DNA of 64,000 bases. Source: Achromobacter spanius. GTDB taxonomy: Bacteria; Pseudomonadota; Gammaproteobacteria; Burkholderiales; Burkholderiaceae_B. The stretch spans positions 2,790,001 through 2,854,000 of the forward strand of contig NZ_CP034689.1 of the NCBI RefSeq assembly GCF_003994415.1, in the 5' to 3' direction. Below the pieces are notes generated by a model. That model saw only the letters and a list, made by a program, of their open reading frames with translations. It had not been told where the DNA came from and made no database searches. Positions 28,250 to 37,396 of this stretch are shown here, piece by piece. Numbering within the stretch: the first letter of the stretch is position 1; each line of letters opens with the position of its first letter. The translations under genes and the position numbers were made by a program.

Positions 28250-29401
28250 ATGAAAAAGCGACTCAGTTTCTACGTCTTGTGGTTATTCCTGCTTATCGTG
28301 ATTGCCGCCGCGGCAGCGGTGGGCGCCGCCTGGAGCTGGATGCATCGGCCCATACCTCTGTCAGCTGACAGGATCGATTTCGTGGTGGACCCGGGCAGCA
28401 GCCCGCGTACGGTTGCGCGCGCCTTGAACGCCGCGGGCGTGCCGATCTGGGAGCCCGGATTTGTCTGGATGGCGCGGCTGTCCGAACAGGACAAGCTGCT
28501 GAAGGCGGGCGGCTATCAGGCCATCGAGGGTGACACGCCCTGGCTGCTGCTGGAACGCATGGCGCGCGGCGACATGACCCAGCGCCAGATCACGTTCCTG
28601 GAAGGCTGGACGTTCCGCCAGATTCGCCAGGCGCTGCGCGAGAACCCCGACGTCAAACAAACCCTGAACGACGTCAGCGACGAAGAGTTGATGACGCGGC
28701 TGGGGTCGGACATCAAGCATCCGGAAGGCATGTTCTTTCCGGACACTTATATCTTCACGCCGGGCAGCACTGACTACGACCTGCTGCGCCGCGCCTACCA
28801 GGAAGGCCAGCGCATCCTGCAGGACACCTGGGCCAAGCGCCAGCCGAACCTGCCGGTGGCCACGCCTTACGAAGCACTGGTGCTGGCGTCCATTATCGAA
28901 AAGGAAACGGGCCACGGCCCCGACCGCCGCCGCGTGGCCGGCGTGTTCACGAATCGCTTGAAGATCGGCATGTTGCTGCAGACGGACCCCACCGTCATCT
29001 ATGGCATGGGCGAGGCCTACCAGGGCCGCATCCGCAAGCGCGACCTGCAGACCGACACGCCCTGGAATACGTACACGCGGCCGGGCCTGCCGCCCACGCC
29101 GATCGCGGCGGCGGGGCGCGCGGCGCTGCTGGCGGCGGTGCAGCCCGAGCAGCACAAGTACCTGTTCTTCGTGTCGCGCGGCAACGGCACCAGCGAATTC
29201 GCGGAGAACCTGTCCGGACACAACCGCAACGTGTCGCGCTACATCCTCGGGCAGAACTCGCGCCCCAGCACGCCGCCCGCACCTGCTCCTTCCGTGACGC
29301 CTGCGACGCCAGCAGCTACAGCGCCGGTCACCGTACCTGACGCCAGCCCGGATTCCGCCTCTGGATCCACACCCGAATCAGCACAAGGACAAGAGCAATG
29401 A
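28250..29401 (+). CDS. mltG: Endolytic murein transglycosylase
   Basis: Inner-membrane YceG-family lytic transglycosylase that cuts nascent peptidoglycan strands and sets glycan length. The protein (383 aa) has one N-terminal transmembrane helix (residues 5-30) and a LysM-like region. The catalytic domain carries the conserved [16 protein letters not shown] (active Glu), followed by DPTVIYGMG and the terminal [38 protein letters not shown]. The last 45 residues are a Pro/Ala/Ser-rich low-complexity tail. It overlaps tmk by 4 nt (ATGA). Confidence 0.94.
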   Translation: MKKRLSFYVLWLFLLIVIAAAAAVGAAWSWMHRPIPLSADRIDFVVDPGSSPRTVARALNAAGVPIWEPGFVWMARLSEQDKLLKAGGYQAIEGDTPWLLLERMARGDMTQRQITFLEGWTFRQIRQALRENPDVKQTLNDVSDEELMTRLGSDIKHPEGMFFPDTYIFTPGSTDYDLLRRAYQEGQRILQDTWAKRQPNLPVATPYEALVLASIIEKETGHGPDRRRVAGVFTNRLKIGMLLQTDPTVIYGMGEAYQGRIRKRDLQTDTPWNTYTRPGLPPTPIAAAGRAALLAAVQPEQHKYLFFVSRGNGTSEFAENLSGHNRNVSRYILGQNSRPSTPPAPAPSVTPATPAATAPVTVPDASPDSASGSTPESAQGQEQ

Positions 29402-30021
29402 CCCCTCGCGGACGCTTCATTACGCTGGAGGGCGTTGACGGCGCGGGCAAAAGCACGCACACCGACTGGATCGCGGACTTCCTGCGCGGTCAAGGGCGGG
29501 AAGTCATCTCCACGCGCGAACCGGGCGGCACGCCCCTGGGCGAAAAGCTGCGCGCCCTGGTGCTGACGGATCAGATGGGCCTGGATACCGAAACGCTGCT
29601 GATGTTCGCGGCGCGCTGCGAGCACGTGCGGCAGGTGATCGAGCCGGCGCTGGCGCGCGGCGCGTGGGTGGTGTGCGACCGTTTTACCGATGCCACCTAT
29701 GCCTACCAGGGCGGGGGCCGCGAACTGGGCGCCGAGCGCGTGGCGGTGCTGGAACAATGGATGGGGGCGGGCCAGCCCGACCGCACCTGGCTCTTTGATG
29801 TGCCGCTGGAGGTGGCGCGCGCCCGCCTGGCGGACGCACGCGAGCCCGACCGTTTCGAGCGCGAAGGTGCGGCGTTCTTTGAACGCACCCGCCAGGCCTA
29901 TCACGCGCGCGCCAAGGCCGACCCCGGCCGCATCCATATTGTCGATTCCACCCAGTCCATCGCCCAGGTTCGCGCGGCGCTCGAAGCCGGGCTGCGCGCG
30001 CTGCTGGCGGTTTCGGCATGA
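29398..30021 (+). CDS. tmk: Thymidylate kinase
   Basis: Phosphorylates dTMP to dTDP with ATP, the last shared step before dTTP. The P-loop is [16 protein letters not shown] (residues 9-24). The DR[YF] motif is [20 protein letters not shown], and the lid region follows after [22 protein letters not shown]. The length of 207 aa is normal. Start and stop codons overlap with mltG and holB (both ATGA), which indicates a tightly coupled operon. Confidence 0.96.
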   Translation: MTPRGRFITLEGVDGAGKSTHTDWIADFLRGQGREVISTREPGGTPLGEKLRALVLTDQMGLDTETLLMFAARCEHVRQVIEPALARGAWVVCDRFTDATYAYQGGGRELGAERVAVLEQWMGAGQPDRTWLFDVPLEVARARLADAREPDRFEREGAAFFERTRQAYHARAKADPGRIHIVDSTQSIAQVRAALEAGLRALLAVSA

Positions 30022-31067
30022 GCGCACCCCAGTTTCTGCCGTGGCAGATGGAGACGGCACGCGCCTGGCTGGGCAATCGCGACCGTTTCGCGCATGCATG
30101 GCTGGTGCATGGGCTGGCCGGCATCGGCAAGCTGGATTTTGCCGTGGCCGCCGCCGCCAGTCTGCTTTGCGAGACGCCGGACAACGGCCTGGCCTGCGGC
30201 CATTGCGCTGCCTGCGCCTGGTTCGCCAGCGGTAATCACCCCGATCTGCGCCGCATCCGGCCCGAGGCCGTGGCCGTGGAAGAGGGGGCGGATGCCGCCG
30301 AACCTGCCGAGGACGCCGAGCCCGCCTCGGGCACCGCCAAGCGCGCGCCGTCCAAGGAAATTCGTATTGACCAGATCCGCTCGCTGGAGTCCTGGTTCAA
30401 CACCGCGACCCACCGGGGCGGATGGCGCGTGGCCTTGCTGTACCCGGCGCACGCGCTGAACGTGGTGTCGTCCAATGCCTTGCTCAAGGTGCTGGAAGAG
30501 CCGCCGCCCCATACCATTTTTCTGCTGGTTGCCGACGCGCCCGACCGCCTGCTGCCGACCCTGGTGTCGCGTTGCCGGCGCTTGCCCTTGCCGGCGCCTG
30601 ACCCCGATACCGCGCTGCAATGGCTGCGCGCCCAGAACGTGGAGCCGGCGCGCGAATGGTTGGCGGCGGCCGGCGGCGCGCCCCTGGCCGCCTTGCGTCT
30701 GGCGCAGGCCAGCGACACGCCGTGCCCGCCCTGGCTGTCGCAATTGATCAGCCCCTTGGCGCAAGGGCAGGCGCCCGACGTCGGCACCTTGGCGGAAAGC
30801 CTGGAAAAGGTGCCCGCCACTGAATGGATCGACGCCTTGCAACGGGTATACACCGACCTCATGCTGGCCAGTGCCGGCGCGCCCGTGCGCTACTTTCCCA
30901 CCCTGGCCACGGGCGTGGCCCAGGTTGCCGCGCGCATGAACACGGCCCGCGTGGCCGAGGCGGCGCGCTGGCTGACGCGGCAGCGCGCGCTGGCCACGCA
31001 CCCCCTGAACGCCAAGCTTTTCGCGCATGCCACCCTGCAACGCGTGGTGCTATCCTGCCAGGCTTAA
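30018..31067 (+). CDS. holB: DNA polymerase III subunit delta'
   Basis: Subunit of the clamp loader that stays rigid while gamma/tau ATPases open the beta clamp. The N-terminal AAA+ fold shows a modified P-loop ([13 protein letters not shown]) that lacks the usual Lys-Thr/Ser pair, as expected for delta'. A zinc-binding module follows, with four cysteines spread over [19 protein letters not shown]. Later motifs include [26 protein letters not shown] and the arginine-finger-like SRCRRLPL. It overlaps tmk by 4 nt. The product is 349 aa. Confidence 0.94.
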   Translation: MSAPQFLPWQMETARAWLGNRDRFAHAWLVHGLAGIGKLDFAVAAAASLLCETPDNGLACGHCAACAWFASGNHPDLRRIRPEAVAVEEGADAAEPAEDAEPASGTAKRAPSKEIRIDQIRSLESWFNTATHRGGWRVALLYPAHALNVVSSNALLKVLEEPPPHTIFLLVADAPDRLLPTLVSRCRRLPLPAPDPDTALQWLRAQNVEPAREWLAAAGGAPLAALRLAQASDTPCPPWLSQLISPLAQGQAPDVGTLAESLEKVPATEWIDALQRVYTDLMLASAGAPVRYFPTLATGVAQVAARMNTARVAEAARWLTRQRALATHPLNAKLFAHATLQRVVLSCQA

Positions 31068-31135
31068 GTCTCTGATCCAGCGGCGTTTTGCCTGGCGGCA
31101 GGCCGGGCGCCGCGGTCACTTTATGTAGTCACATC

Positions 31136-31906
31136 ATGTACGTTGATTCGCACTGTCATTTGAATTTTCCCGAGCTGGCGGCCGATCTTCCCGGCATTCT
31201 TGACCGGATGGCCGCCAACCAGGTCACCCACGCGCTGGTGGTCAGCGTCAACATGCCCGATTGGCCGGGCCTGATGTCCCTGGTTGAGCCGCACGCCAAT
31301 TTGTGGGCCTCGGTGGGCGTCCACCCCGATTACGAAGACACGCCGGACCCGTCGCCGGAAGAACTGGTACGCCTGTCGGAACACCCCAAGGTCGTGGCCA
31401 TAGGCGAAACCGGGCTGGACTACTACCGCCTGTCTGAACCGCTGGACTGGCAGCGTGAACGCTTTCGCCGGCACATCCGCGCCGCGCGCGACACGGGCCT
31501 GCCGCTGATCGTGCATACGCGCGCCTCCGCCGAAGACACCGTGCGCATGCTGAAGGAAGAAAAGGCGGCGGAAGTGGGCGGCGTCATGCACTGTTTTACC
31601 GAGAACTGGGAAGTGGCCCAGGCAGCGCTGGACCAGAATTTCTATATCTCCTTGTCGGGCATCGTCACCTTCAAGAACGCCCAGGTGGTGCACGAAGTGG
31701 CCACCAAGGTGCCGCTGGACCGCTTGCTGATCGAAACGGATTCACCGTATCTGGCGCCCGTGCCGTATCGTGGCAAGCTCAACGACCCGTCCAAGGTCAT
31801 CCACGTAGCCGAAAAGATTGCCGACCTGAAGGGCATTCCGGTGGCGGATGTGGCGCGCGCGTCGACGGATAATTTCTTTAATCTTTTCAATAAGATAAAG
31901 AAATAA
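31136..31906 (+). CDS. tatD: TatD-family metal-dependent hydrolase (DNase)
   Basis: TIM-barrel metal-dependent deoxyribonuclease of 256 aa (TatD/YcfH type). Metal ligands are His6 and His8 in YVDSHCHLNFPEL, Glu in VVAIGETGLDYYRLSEP, His in LPLIVHTRASAEDT and GGVMHCFTENWE, and Asp in IETDSPYLAPVPYRGKLNDPS. The family removes damaged nucleotides from DNA 3' ends; proteobacterial holB-linked copies often have uncertain substrates. It follows holB by 68 nt. Confidence 0.92.
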   Translation: MYVDSHCHLNFPELAADLPGILDRMAANQVTHALVVSVNMPDWPGLMSLVEPHANLWASVGVHPDYEDTPDPSPEELVRLSEHPKVVAIGETGLDYYRLSEPLDWQRERFRRHIRAARDTGLPLIVHTRASAEDTVRMLKEEKAAEVGGVMHCFTENWEVAQAALDQNFYISLSGIVTFKNAQVVHEVATKVPLDRLLIETDSPYLAPVPYRGKLNDPSKVIHVAEKIADLKGIPVADVARASTDNFFNLFNKIKK

Positions 31907-31944
31907 TCTCACTTAACACCTTAAATGTTGATTCCAGGATAGCC

Positions 31945-32820
31945 ATGGCCACCCGCACGCTGATTTCCCGTTTTGTCCTGGCGCGGTGCCGAGGCGCGCT
32001 GTTGGCGTTGGCCGTCGGCCTGGCCGCGCCGACCGCGCACGCAGCCAGCCCGGGCGACTGGTGGGTCTATGTGGCCAACGACTATCCCGACGACGTCAAA
32101 AGCCTGCTGGCGCAAGGCGCCGACCCCAACGTCCGCTACCAGAACGGCCAGCCCGCCCTGATGCGCGCGGTGGTGGACGGCGCCTGGAAGGTGTTTGACG
32201 TGATCGCCGCCGACAAGCGCACCGACGTCAATGCCGAGAACCCGGCTGGCGAGACCCCGTTGATGTACCTGGCGATTGCCGGCCAGACCGAACGCGCGAA
32301 AAAGCTGATCGCGCGAGGCGCGCAGGTCAACCGCCTGGGCTGGACGCCGCTGCACTATGCCGCGTCCAAGGGCCAGATGGAAATGGCGCGCATGCTGCTG
32401 GGCAAGAAAGCCATGGTCAACGCGCCCGCGCCGGGCGGCGAAACGCCGTTGATGATGGCGGCCTTGGGCGGCTACCGCGACATGGTGGACCTGCTGGTGA
32501 AAGCCGGGGCGGACGTCACCACCCGTGACCTGAAAGGCCAAAGCGCGGCCGACTGGGCCCGCAACGGCAAGTCGGCATCGTTGGCCACCTACCTGACCAC
32601 GGTGGTGGCGCAGGCGGACGAGGCCAAGCGCGTTCGCCGTGCAACTGGCGCCGCGCCCGTCGACGCCAATGGCGCCTCGGCTCCCGCCGCCACGGAGCAA
32701 GCGGCTTCGCCGGCGCCAGCACAGCCGACGCCCGCCGCGTCTGCTCCAGCGGCGACGCCCAGCGTGGGCGGTGTGTCGGGCGTGCGCCTGAACAACTACG
32801 ACACCCCCGCCGCGCCCTGA
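31945..32820 (+). CDS. Secreted ankyrin-repeat protein
   Basis: A 291-residue protein with an N-terminal signal peptide (cleavage near PTAHAAS, about residue 32). About five ankyrin repeats follow, each built around LL.GADPN or TPLHYAA: for example AGETPLMYLAIAGQTERAKK, RLGWTPLHYAASKGQMEMA and GGETPLMMAALGGYRDM. Ankyrin repeats mediate protein binding; the partner is unknown. The C-terminal 60 residues are an Ala/Pro-rich low-complexity tail. The same position after tatD in other Alcaligenaceae suggests conserved synteny, but I cannot check that here. Confidence 0.88.
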   Translation: MATRTLISRFVLARCRGALLALAVGLAAPTAHAASPGDWWVYVANDYPDDVKSLLAQGADPNVRYQNGQPALMRAVVDGAWKVFDVIAADKRTDVNAENPAGETPLMYLAIAGQTERAKKLIARGAQVNRLGWTPLHYAASKGQMEMARMLLGKKAMVNAPAPGGETPLMMAALGGYRDMVDLLVKAGADVTTRDLKGQSAADWARNGKSASLATYLTTVVAQADEAKRVRRATGAAPVDANGASAPAATEQAASPAPAQPTPAASAPAATPSVGGVSGVRLNNYDTPAAP

Positions 32821-32880
32821 TTGCGTGGCAGGCAGACGCCCCGGGCTCATGCTTGGGGCGTCCGCGACGCAGTCCGGCGC

Positions 32881-32916
32881 AGACCCCAGCCAAGACCCCA
32901 GCCAAGACTCCAACCA
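32881..32916 (+). repeat. Three tandem 12-bp repeats
   Basis: Units AGACCCCAGCCA at 32881-32892 and 32893-32904 are identical; a third, AGACTCCAACCA at 32905-32916, differs at two bases. The short array lies just before a terminator and downstream of the ankyrin gene. Probably slippage-derived; no function is evident. Confidence 0.6.
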
Positions 32917-32925
32917 GCCTGACGC

Positions 32926-32950
32926 AGACCGCTTAGCGGTCTTTTTTTTT
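32926..32950 (+). terminator. Rho-independent terminator after the ankyrin gene
   Basis: AGACCGC (32926-32932) pairs with GCGGTCT (32936-32942) around a TTA loop and is followed by eight T. It closes the mltG-tmk-holB-tatD-ankyrin run. Confidence 0.9.
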
Positions 32951-32956
32951 GCCCGT

Positions 32957-33036
32957 TTTTCGTACGGTTTTTGTCATTAATTTTCGTACTTATCTGGGGT
33001 TTTCCCTGTTTATTCTCACTCGATGGGAATAATTCC
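32957..33036. promoter_or_regulatory. Repeat cluster upstream of the IclR gene
   Basis: TTTTCGTAC occurs twice in direct orientation (32957-32965 and 32981-32989). Further on, GGAATAATTCC (33026-33036) is a perfect 11-bp palindrome 58 bp before the regulator start. This AT-rich stretch stands out from the GC-rich surroundings and probably contains the promoter and an autoregulatory site. IclR-family regulators often bind such palindromes. The protein-DNA link is inference. Confidence 0.45.
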
Positions 33037-33093
33037 TGGAACGACCACCATAAATTGATAATCTCGGCCCCTCATTGCTTGGAGCTGAGTTTC

Positions 33094-33834
33094 ATGTCGG
33101 AACCCTCGGTTGGGGCGGGCGCGGATCGTGTCCTGTACGTGTTGGCCACGCTGGCCCGGCACGATGGCCCCCTTACGATTGCCGCGCTGGCCGAAAAAAC
33201 CGGCCTGGCGCAAAGCACCCTGTACCGCCAGGTGGCTTTGCTCAAGCGCTGGGGTTTCGTGGCCGAGCACGAAGGTGAGTACGGCCCCGGCCCGCTGTGT
33301 GTGCAATTGGCCTGGGGCTTTGACCAATCTTCCTTCCTGATCCACGAAGCGCAGCCCGACATGGCGGCGCTGGCTGCCGCTTCCGGCGAAACCATTGGCC
33401 TGCTGGTAGCCGTCAAGGACCAGGCCGTTTGCCTGGACATGGTGGAAAGCCAGCACCCGCTGCGTTGCTCTTTCACGAAAGGCCGTGGCCTGCCGCTGGC
33501 GCGGGGCGCGTCCGCCAAATCACTGCTGGCCTTCATGCCCTTGGCCCGCCTGCAAACTGCCCTGGACTACCTGGCCGGTGAGGCCGGCGTGGACGCTTCC
33601 CGCCTGAGCGACGAACTGGAACTGATCCGAGGCCAGGGTTATGCCGTCACGGACAGTGAAGTGGACGCCGGCGTGTGGGGCGTCAGCGTCCCGATCTTCC
33701 AGCGTCCCAACCAGGCAGTGGCCTCGATCACCTTGATGGCGCCTTCCACGCGGGCGGCGCAACGCCCGGACGCCCTGATCGCCATGACGGTTGCCGCGGC
33801 ACGCCGCATCTCCGAACGGCTGAAGGTGCACTGA
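33094..33834 (+). CDS. IclR-family transcriptional regulator
   Basis: A 246-residue regulator. The winged helix-turn-helix domain is at about residues 8-70 (ADRVLYVLATLARHDGPLTI, LAEKTGLAQSTLYRQVALL), followed by the IclR effector-binding domain (ETIGLLVAVKDQAVCLDMVE, SAKSLLAFMP, VDAGVWGVSVPIF). The frame is open upstream, but the ATG at 33094 follows GGAGCTGAG and starts at the normal distance before the HTH. It lies upstream of, and in the same direction as, an amino-acid ABC transporter and a ureohydrolase, which it probably controls. The effector is unknown. Confidence 0.9.
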   Translation: MSEPSVGAGADRVLYVLATLARHDGPLTIAALAEKTGLAQSTLYRQVALLKRWGFVAEHEGEYGPGPLCVQLAWGFDQSSFLIHEAQPDMAALAAASGETIGLLVAVKDQAVCLDMVESQHPLRCSFTKGRGLPLARGASAKSLLAFMPLARLQTALDYLAGEAGVDASRLSDELELIRGQGYAVTDSEVDAGVWGVSVPIFQRPNQAVASITLMAPSTRAAQRPDALIAMTVAAARRISERLKVH

Positions 33835-33958
33835 CGGCGCGCCGCTCGCCATTGACCGCTTTTGATCCGATCTTTCCCCGAATTCCACGCTGTACCGCAT
33901 CCCGGCTTCAATCTTCCGACGTACCCACCGCCGTATCTCTTACGCATAGGACTAGACC

Positions 33959-34702
33959 ATGACCACTCGCCGCACACTGCTGACCGCCGCCCTGACGTTG
34001 GGCCTCGCCTGGAGCGCGGGCGCCGCGCACGCCCAGGAAACCATCCGCGCTGTCACCGACGCCACCTTTCCCCCGATGGAGTTCGTCAAAGACGGCAAGC
34101 GCACCGGCTTCGACATTGAATTGGTGGAAGCGCTGGCCGGCGCCATGGGCAAGAAAGTCGAATGGATCGACATCGACTTCAAGGGCCTGATTCCCGCCTT
34201 GCAAGCCGGCCGCGCCGACATCGCCGTGTCCGCCATCTACATCACGCCCGAGCGCGCCAAGGTGGTGGATTTCACCGACCCGTACTACGCCGGCGGCCTG
34301 GTCGTGTTGACCAAGACCGATGGCCCCATCAAGACGCTCAAGGACCTGGACGGCCGCAAGGTGTCGGTGCAGGTGGGCACGAAGTCGGTCAACTATCTGA
34401 AGGACAACTTCCCGGCCGTGCAGCGCGTGGAAGTCGAGAAGAACCAGGAAATGTTCAACCTGGTGCAGATCGGCCGCGCTGATGCCGCCGTGACCGGCAA
34501 GCCGGCCGCCAAGCTGTTCGCGCAAAGCACCAAGGACCTGACGGTGCTGGACCACCAGATCACCACCGAGGACTACGGCATTGCCGTGCCCAAGAACAAG
34601 CCCGAGCTGACCCGCGAGCTGAACGCCGCGCTGCAAAAGCTCAAGGGTGACGGTACCTACCAGGCCATCGTGAACAAGTGGTTCGAGGCCCCCAAGAAAT
34701 GA
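33959..34702 (+). CDS. Amino-acid ABC transporter, periplasmic binding protein
   Basis: Family 3 solute-binding protein of 247 aa. It has a signal peptide cleaved after AGAAHAQ (about residue 25) and then the typical start of polar amino acid binding proteins, IRAVTDATFPPMEFVKDGKRTGFDIELVEAL. Ligand-contact features visible include the conserved Arg in AVSAIYITPERAKVVDFTDPY and the Asp-containing QIGRADAAVTGKPA. It resembles HisJ/ArtJ/GlnH. Its stop overlaps the permease gene by 4 nt. The ligand is unproven; the downstream ureohydrolase suggests histidine or a related compound. Confidence 0.92.
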   Translation: MTTRRTLLTAALTLGLAWSAGAAHAQETIRAVTDATFPPMEFVKDGKRTGFDIELVEALAGAMGKKVEWIDIDFKGLIPALQAGRADIAVSAIYITPERAKVVDFTDPYYAGGLVVLTKTDGPIKTLKDLDGRKVSVQVGTKSVNYLKDNFPAVQRVEVEKNQEMFNLVQIGRADAAVTGKPAAKLFAQSTKDLTVLDHQITTEDYGIAVPKNKPELTRELNAALQKLKGDGTYQAIVNKWFEAPKK

Positions 34703-35367
34703 ACCTGGAATTCGCCCCCGTTTTCGCCGACTTCGACGCGTTGCTGCGGGGCGCGGTGGTCACCGTCGAGGTGACTGCCGGCGCCTTGCTGCTGGGCTGC
34801 GTCATCGGCCTGCTGGTCGGCGTTGGCCGCCTCAACCCGCAGCGCTGGATCGTCTACAACCTGTGCAGTGTCTACCTGCTGTTCTTTCGCGGCACACCCT
34901 TGCTGGTGCAGTTGTTCATCTGGTTTTTCGGCCTGCCGCAGTTCGGTCTGACCTTGCCGGCGTTTGCCTGCGGGGTGCTGGGCCTGGGCATGTATTCGGG
35001 CGCCTACGTGTCGGAAATCGTGCGCGGCGCCATCCAGTCAGTGGACCGTGGCCAGACCGAAGCGGCGCGTTCGCTGGGCATGTCGTCGGGCCAGGCCATG
35101 CGCGTCATCATCCTGCCGCAGGCGGTGGTGCGCATGATCCCGCCGCTGGGCAACGAGTTCATCGCGCTGATCAAGAATTCGGCGCTGGTGTCGCTGCTGA
35201 CCATTCACGATCTGATGCACGAAGGGCAGAAGATCATCAGCGTGTCGTACCGCTCGCTGGAAACCTATCTGGTGGTGGCCTTGATTTATCTGGTGCTGAC
35301 GACGACCGCCATGTTGATTTTGCGCAGGGTTGAACAACGCTTGCGCGCCGGGGGGATGGTGCAATGA
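34699..35367 (+). CDS. Amino-acid ABC transporter permease (HisMQ type)
   Basis: Inner-membrane permease of 222 aa with about five helices. It has the HEAT/His-Glu-Gln family motif [20 protein letters not shown]. The ATPase-contact EAA loop reads [20 protein letters not shown] followed by [20 protein letters not shown]. It is a one-gene permease, so it likely acts as a homodimer. The start at 34699 overlaps the binding-protein stop, and the end overlaps the ATPase start, so all three are coupled. The frame is also open from 34678, upstream of this start. Confidence 0.92.
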   Translation: MNLEFAPVFADFDALLRGAVVTVEVTAGALLLGCVIGLLVGVGRLNPQRWIVYNLCSVYLLFFRGTPLLVQLFIWFFGLPQFGLTLPAFACGVLGLGMYSGAYVSEIVRGAIQSVDRGQTEAARSLGMSSGQAMRVIILPQAVVRMIPPLGNEFIALIKNSALVSLLTIHDLMHEGQKIISVSYRSLETYLVVALIYLVLTTTAMLILRRVEQRLRAGGMVQ

Positions 35368-36146
35368 ACCAGTTTGGCAAACCGCAGGAAATGATCCGTA
35401 TCCGCGGCCTGGAAAAATCCTTTGGCGATCATGCCGTGCTGAAGGGCATCGATTTCGACGTGCTGCCTTCGCAGGTGGTCGTGGTGATCGGACCCAGCGG
35501 GTCGGGCAAAAGCACCTTGCTGCGCTGCTGCAATGGTCTGGAAGTGGCTCAGGCGGGCACCGTGGACATCTGCGGTCAGACCTTGCTGGACGAAGGCACG
35601 CTCTTGCCCGAAGCGGCGCTTAACCAGTTGCGCATGCAGGTGGGCATGGTGTTCCAGGGCTTCAACCTGTTCCCGCATTTGTCGGTGCTGGAAAACGTGA
35701 CCGTGGGGCCGCGCAAGCTGCGTGGCCTGGGCCGCGACGAAGCCAATGCGCTGGCCGAAGACCTGCTGAAAAAAGTGGGCTTGCTGCAGAAGGCGTCGGC
35801 CATGCCGGCCAGCCTGTCGGGCGGGCAGAAGCAGCGCGTGGCCATTGCCCGCGCGCTGGCCATGCAGCCGAAAGTCATGTTGTTCGACGAGCCGACCTCG
35901 GCGCTGGACCCGGAGTTGGTGGGCGAAGTGCTGCAAGTGATGAAGCTCTTGGCCCGCGAAGGCATGACGATGATGGTCGTGACGCACGAAATGGGCTTCG
36001 CGCGAGACGTGGCCGACGTCGTGGCGGTGATGGACGGCGGGGTCATCCTGGAATCCGGCCCGCCCGAAGTGATCTTCACCGAGCCGCGTGAACCGCGTAC
36101 CCGGGAATTCCTGCAAGCGGTGCTGAGCAAAGGGGCGACGACGTGA
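35364..36146 (+). CDS. Amino-acid ABC transporter ATP-binding protein
   Basis: ABC ATPase of the polar amino acid uptake class (HisP/GlnQ), 260 aa. Walker A is [15 protein letters not shown]; the Q-loop is [18 protein letters not shown]; the ABC signature is [16 protein letters not shown]; Walker B is [15 protein letters not shown]; the switch His is in [14 protein letters not shown]. It energises the upstream permease. Its start overlaps the permease stop (ATGA) and its stop overlaps the GTG start of the ureohydrolase, so all four genes form one operon. Confidence 0.94.
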   Translation: MNQFGKPQEMIRIRGLEKSFGDHAVLKGIDFDVLPSQVVVVIGPSGSGKSTLLRCCNGLEVAQAGTVDICGQTLLDEGTLLPEAALNQLRMQVGMVFQGFNLFPHLSVLENVTVGPRKLRGLGRDEANALAEDLLKKVGLLQKASAMPASLSGGQKQRVAIARALAMQPKVMLFDEPTSALDPELVGEVLQVMKLLAREGMTMMVVTHEMGFARDVADVVAVMDGGVILESGPPEVIFTEPREPRTREFLQAVLSKGATT

Positions 36147-37090
36147 GCGCGCCGCAATTGGATAAGAGCCTGTGGAAGGCGCGCGACGACAGCGCCGAGC
36201 AGGGCGACACGCGCCGGCTGGCGCATATTGTCGAACCCGCCTCGGGCCAGGTGGAGGCGGGCGAAGCCGTGCTGTTGGGCTTTGCCTGCGACGCCGGCGT
36301 GGCGCGCAACCAGGGGCGCGTGGGCGCTGCCGAAGGCCCGGCCGGCATCCGCAAATTCATGGCGGGGCTGCCCGCGCATGGCCTGACCCGCTTGCTGGAC
36401 GCCGGCGACGTCGTCTGCCAGGGCGACCAGTTGGAAGCCGCGCAAGAGCAGCTTGGGCTGCGCGTGGCCGAGCTTCTGGAGCAGGGCGCCCGGCCCCTGG
36501 TGCTGGGCGGCGGTCATGAAATTGCCTGGGGCAGCTTCCAGGGCCTGGCCCGCTGGCTGGAAGCCCGGGGCGACACCGAGCCGGTGCTGGTGCTGAACCT
36601 GGACGCGCACTTCGACCTGCGCACCGGCCGCCCCGGCAGTTCCGGCACGCCTTTCGACCAGATCGCGCGCGACTGCGAAGCGCGTGGACGGGCGTTGCAA
36701 TACGCTTGCCTGGGTGTGTCGCGGCTGGCCAATACGCCGGCACTTTACGCGCGGGCCGCCGAGGTGGGCGCCGTGTGGGTGGAAGACCGCGACATGCAGG
36801 AGCGTCACCTGAACGCGCGCCTTGCCAATGTGGACGCCTTGCTTGCTCGAGCCCGCCACGTCTACCTGACGATTGACCTGGATGTGCTGCCGGCGGCGGT
36901 CATGCCGGGCGTGTCGGCCCCGGCGCCTTATGGCGTGCCGATGGCCGTCATTGAAGAAATCGTGTTGCGCGTCAAGGCCAGCGGCAAGCTGCGCCTGGCC
37001 GACATGGCGGAATACAGCCCGCGCTTCGACGTGGACGGCCACGGCGCGCGCGCCGCGGCAAGGCTCGCCTGGCATCTGATGACGCCTTGA
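36143..37090 (+). CDS. hutG: Formimidoylglutamase (ureohydrolase/arginase family)
   Basis: Binuclear manganese ureohydrolase of 315 aa. The metal ligands are visible as [25 protein letters not shown] and [19 protein letters not shown]. The combination [12 protein letters not shown] is typical of HutG, which cleaves N-formimidoyl-glutamate to glutamate and formamide, the last step of histidine breakdown. Agmatinase or guanidinobutyrase is the main alternative. It is translationally coupled to the ABC ATPase (GTG start, 4-nt overlap), so it probably degrades what the transporter brings in. No other hut genes are in the window. Confidence 0.8.
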   Translation: MSAPQLDKSLWKARDDSAEQGDTRRLAHIVEPASGQVEAGEAVLLGFACDAGVARNQGRVGAAEGPAGIRKFMAGLPAHGLTRLLDAGDVVCQGDQLEAAQEQLGLRVAELLEQGARPLVLGGGHEIAWGSFQGLARWLEARGDTEPVLVLNLDAHFDLRTGRPGSSGTPFDQIARDCEARGRALQYACLGVSRLANTPALYARAAEVGAVWVEDRDMQERHLNARLANVDALLARARHVYLTIDLDVLPAAVMPGVSAPAPYGVPMAVIEEIVLRVKASGKLRLADMAEYSPRFDVDGHGARAAARLAWHLMTP

Positions 37091-37140
37091 AGCGGTAGCG
37101 CCTGAAGGTCAACGGCGGCTACCCAGGGGCAGGCAAGGCA

Positions 37141-37175
37141 AAGGGGCAGTTCTCTATCGAGACTGCCCCTTTTTT
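37141..37175 (+). terminator. Rho-independent terminator after hutG
   Basis: AAGGGGCAGT (37141-37150) pairs with ACTGCCCCTT (37162-37171) in a stem around TCTCTATCGAG, followed by a run of T to 37175. It closes the ABC-hutG operon. Confidence 0.88.
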
Positions 37176-37308
37176 CATTGCTGGGCGGCAGGCATCGCGT
37201 CGCCGCGGCCTGCGGTCGCCCGAAGCTGGACGCTTCCGGTTTGGCGGCATAGGATAGGGCAGTTTTCGAGCCGGGCTTGTGACCCGCACGGTGTTCACGA
37301 TAATAATA

Positions 37309-37346
37309 CGTCCCCATTTAAAATATTTAGTGTTTAAATGGGGACG
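37309..37346. promoter_or_regulatory. AT-rich 14-bp perfect inverted repeat upstream of gdhA
   Basis: CGTCCCCATTTAAA (37309-37322) and TTTAAATGGGGACG (37333-37346) are exact reverse complements separated by ATATTTAGTG. It ends 50 bp before the gdhA start codon. In DNA it could be an operator for a dimeric regulator; in RNA it would form a strong hairpin in the leader. No T-tract follows, so a simple terminator is unlikely. Its AT content contrasts with the surrounding genome. Confidence 0.65.
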
Positions 37347-37396
37347 ATATGATTTTCGTGGATAAAATGGCGCAACTTTGTCAGGAGATCATGCTC

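Larger units (their letters stand above)
37091..37396. other. Intergenic region between hutG and gdhA
   Basis: A 306-bp non-coding stretch. It contains the terminator at 37141-37175 and the AT-rich inverted repeat at 37309-37346, both listed separately. The rest (about 37177-37300) is GC-rich. I see no reading frame with a ribosome site. It must hold the gdhA promoter; AT-rich DNA at 37300-37350 is the best candidate. Confidence 0.6.

Noticed and set aside
37349..37396. Upstream ATG starts for glutamate dehydrogenase
   Set aside because: Sixteen extra residues have no family match and would start right after the inverted repeat without a ribosome site.
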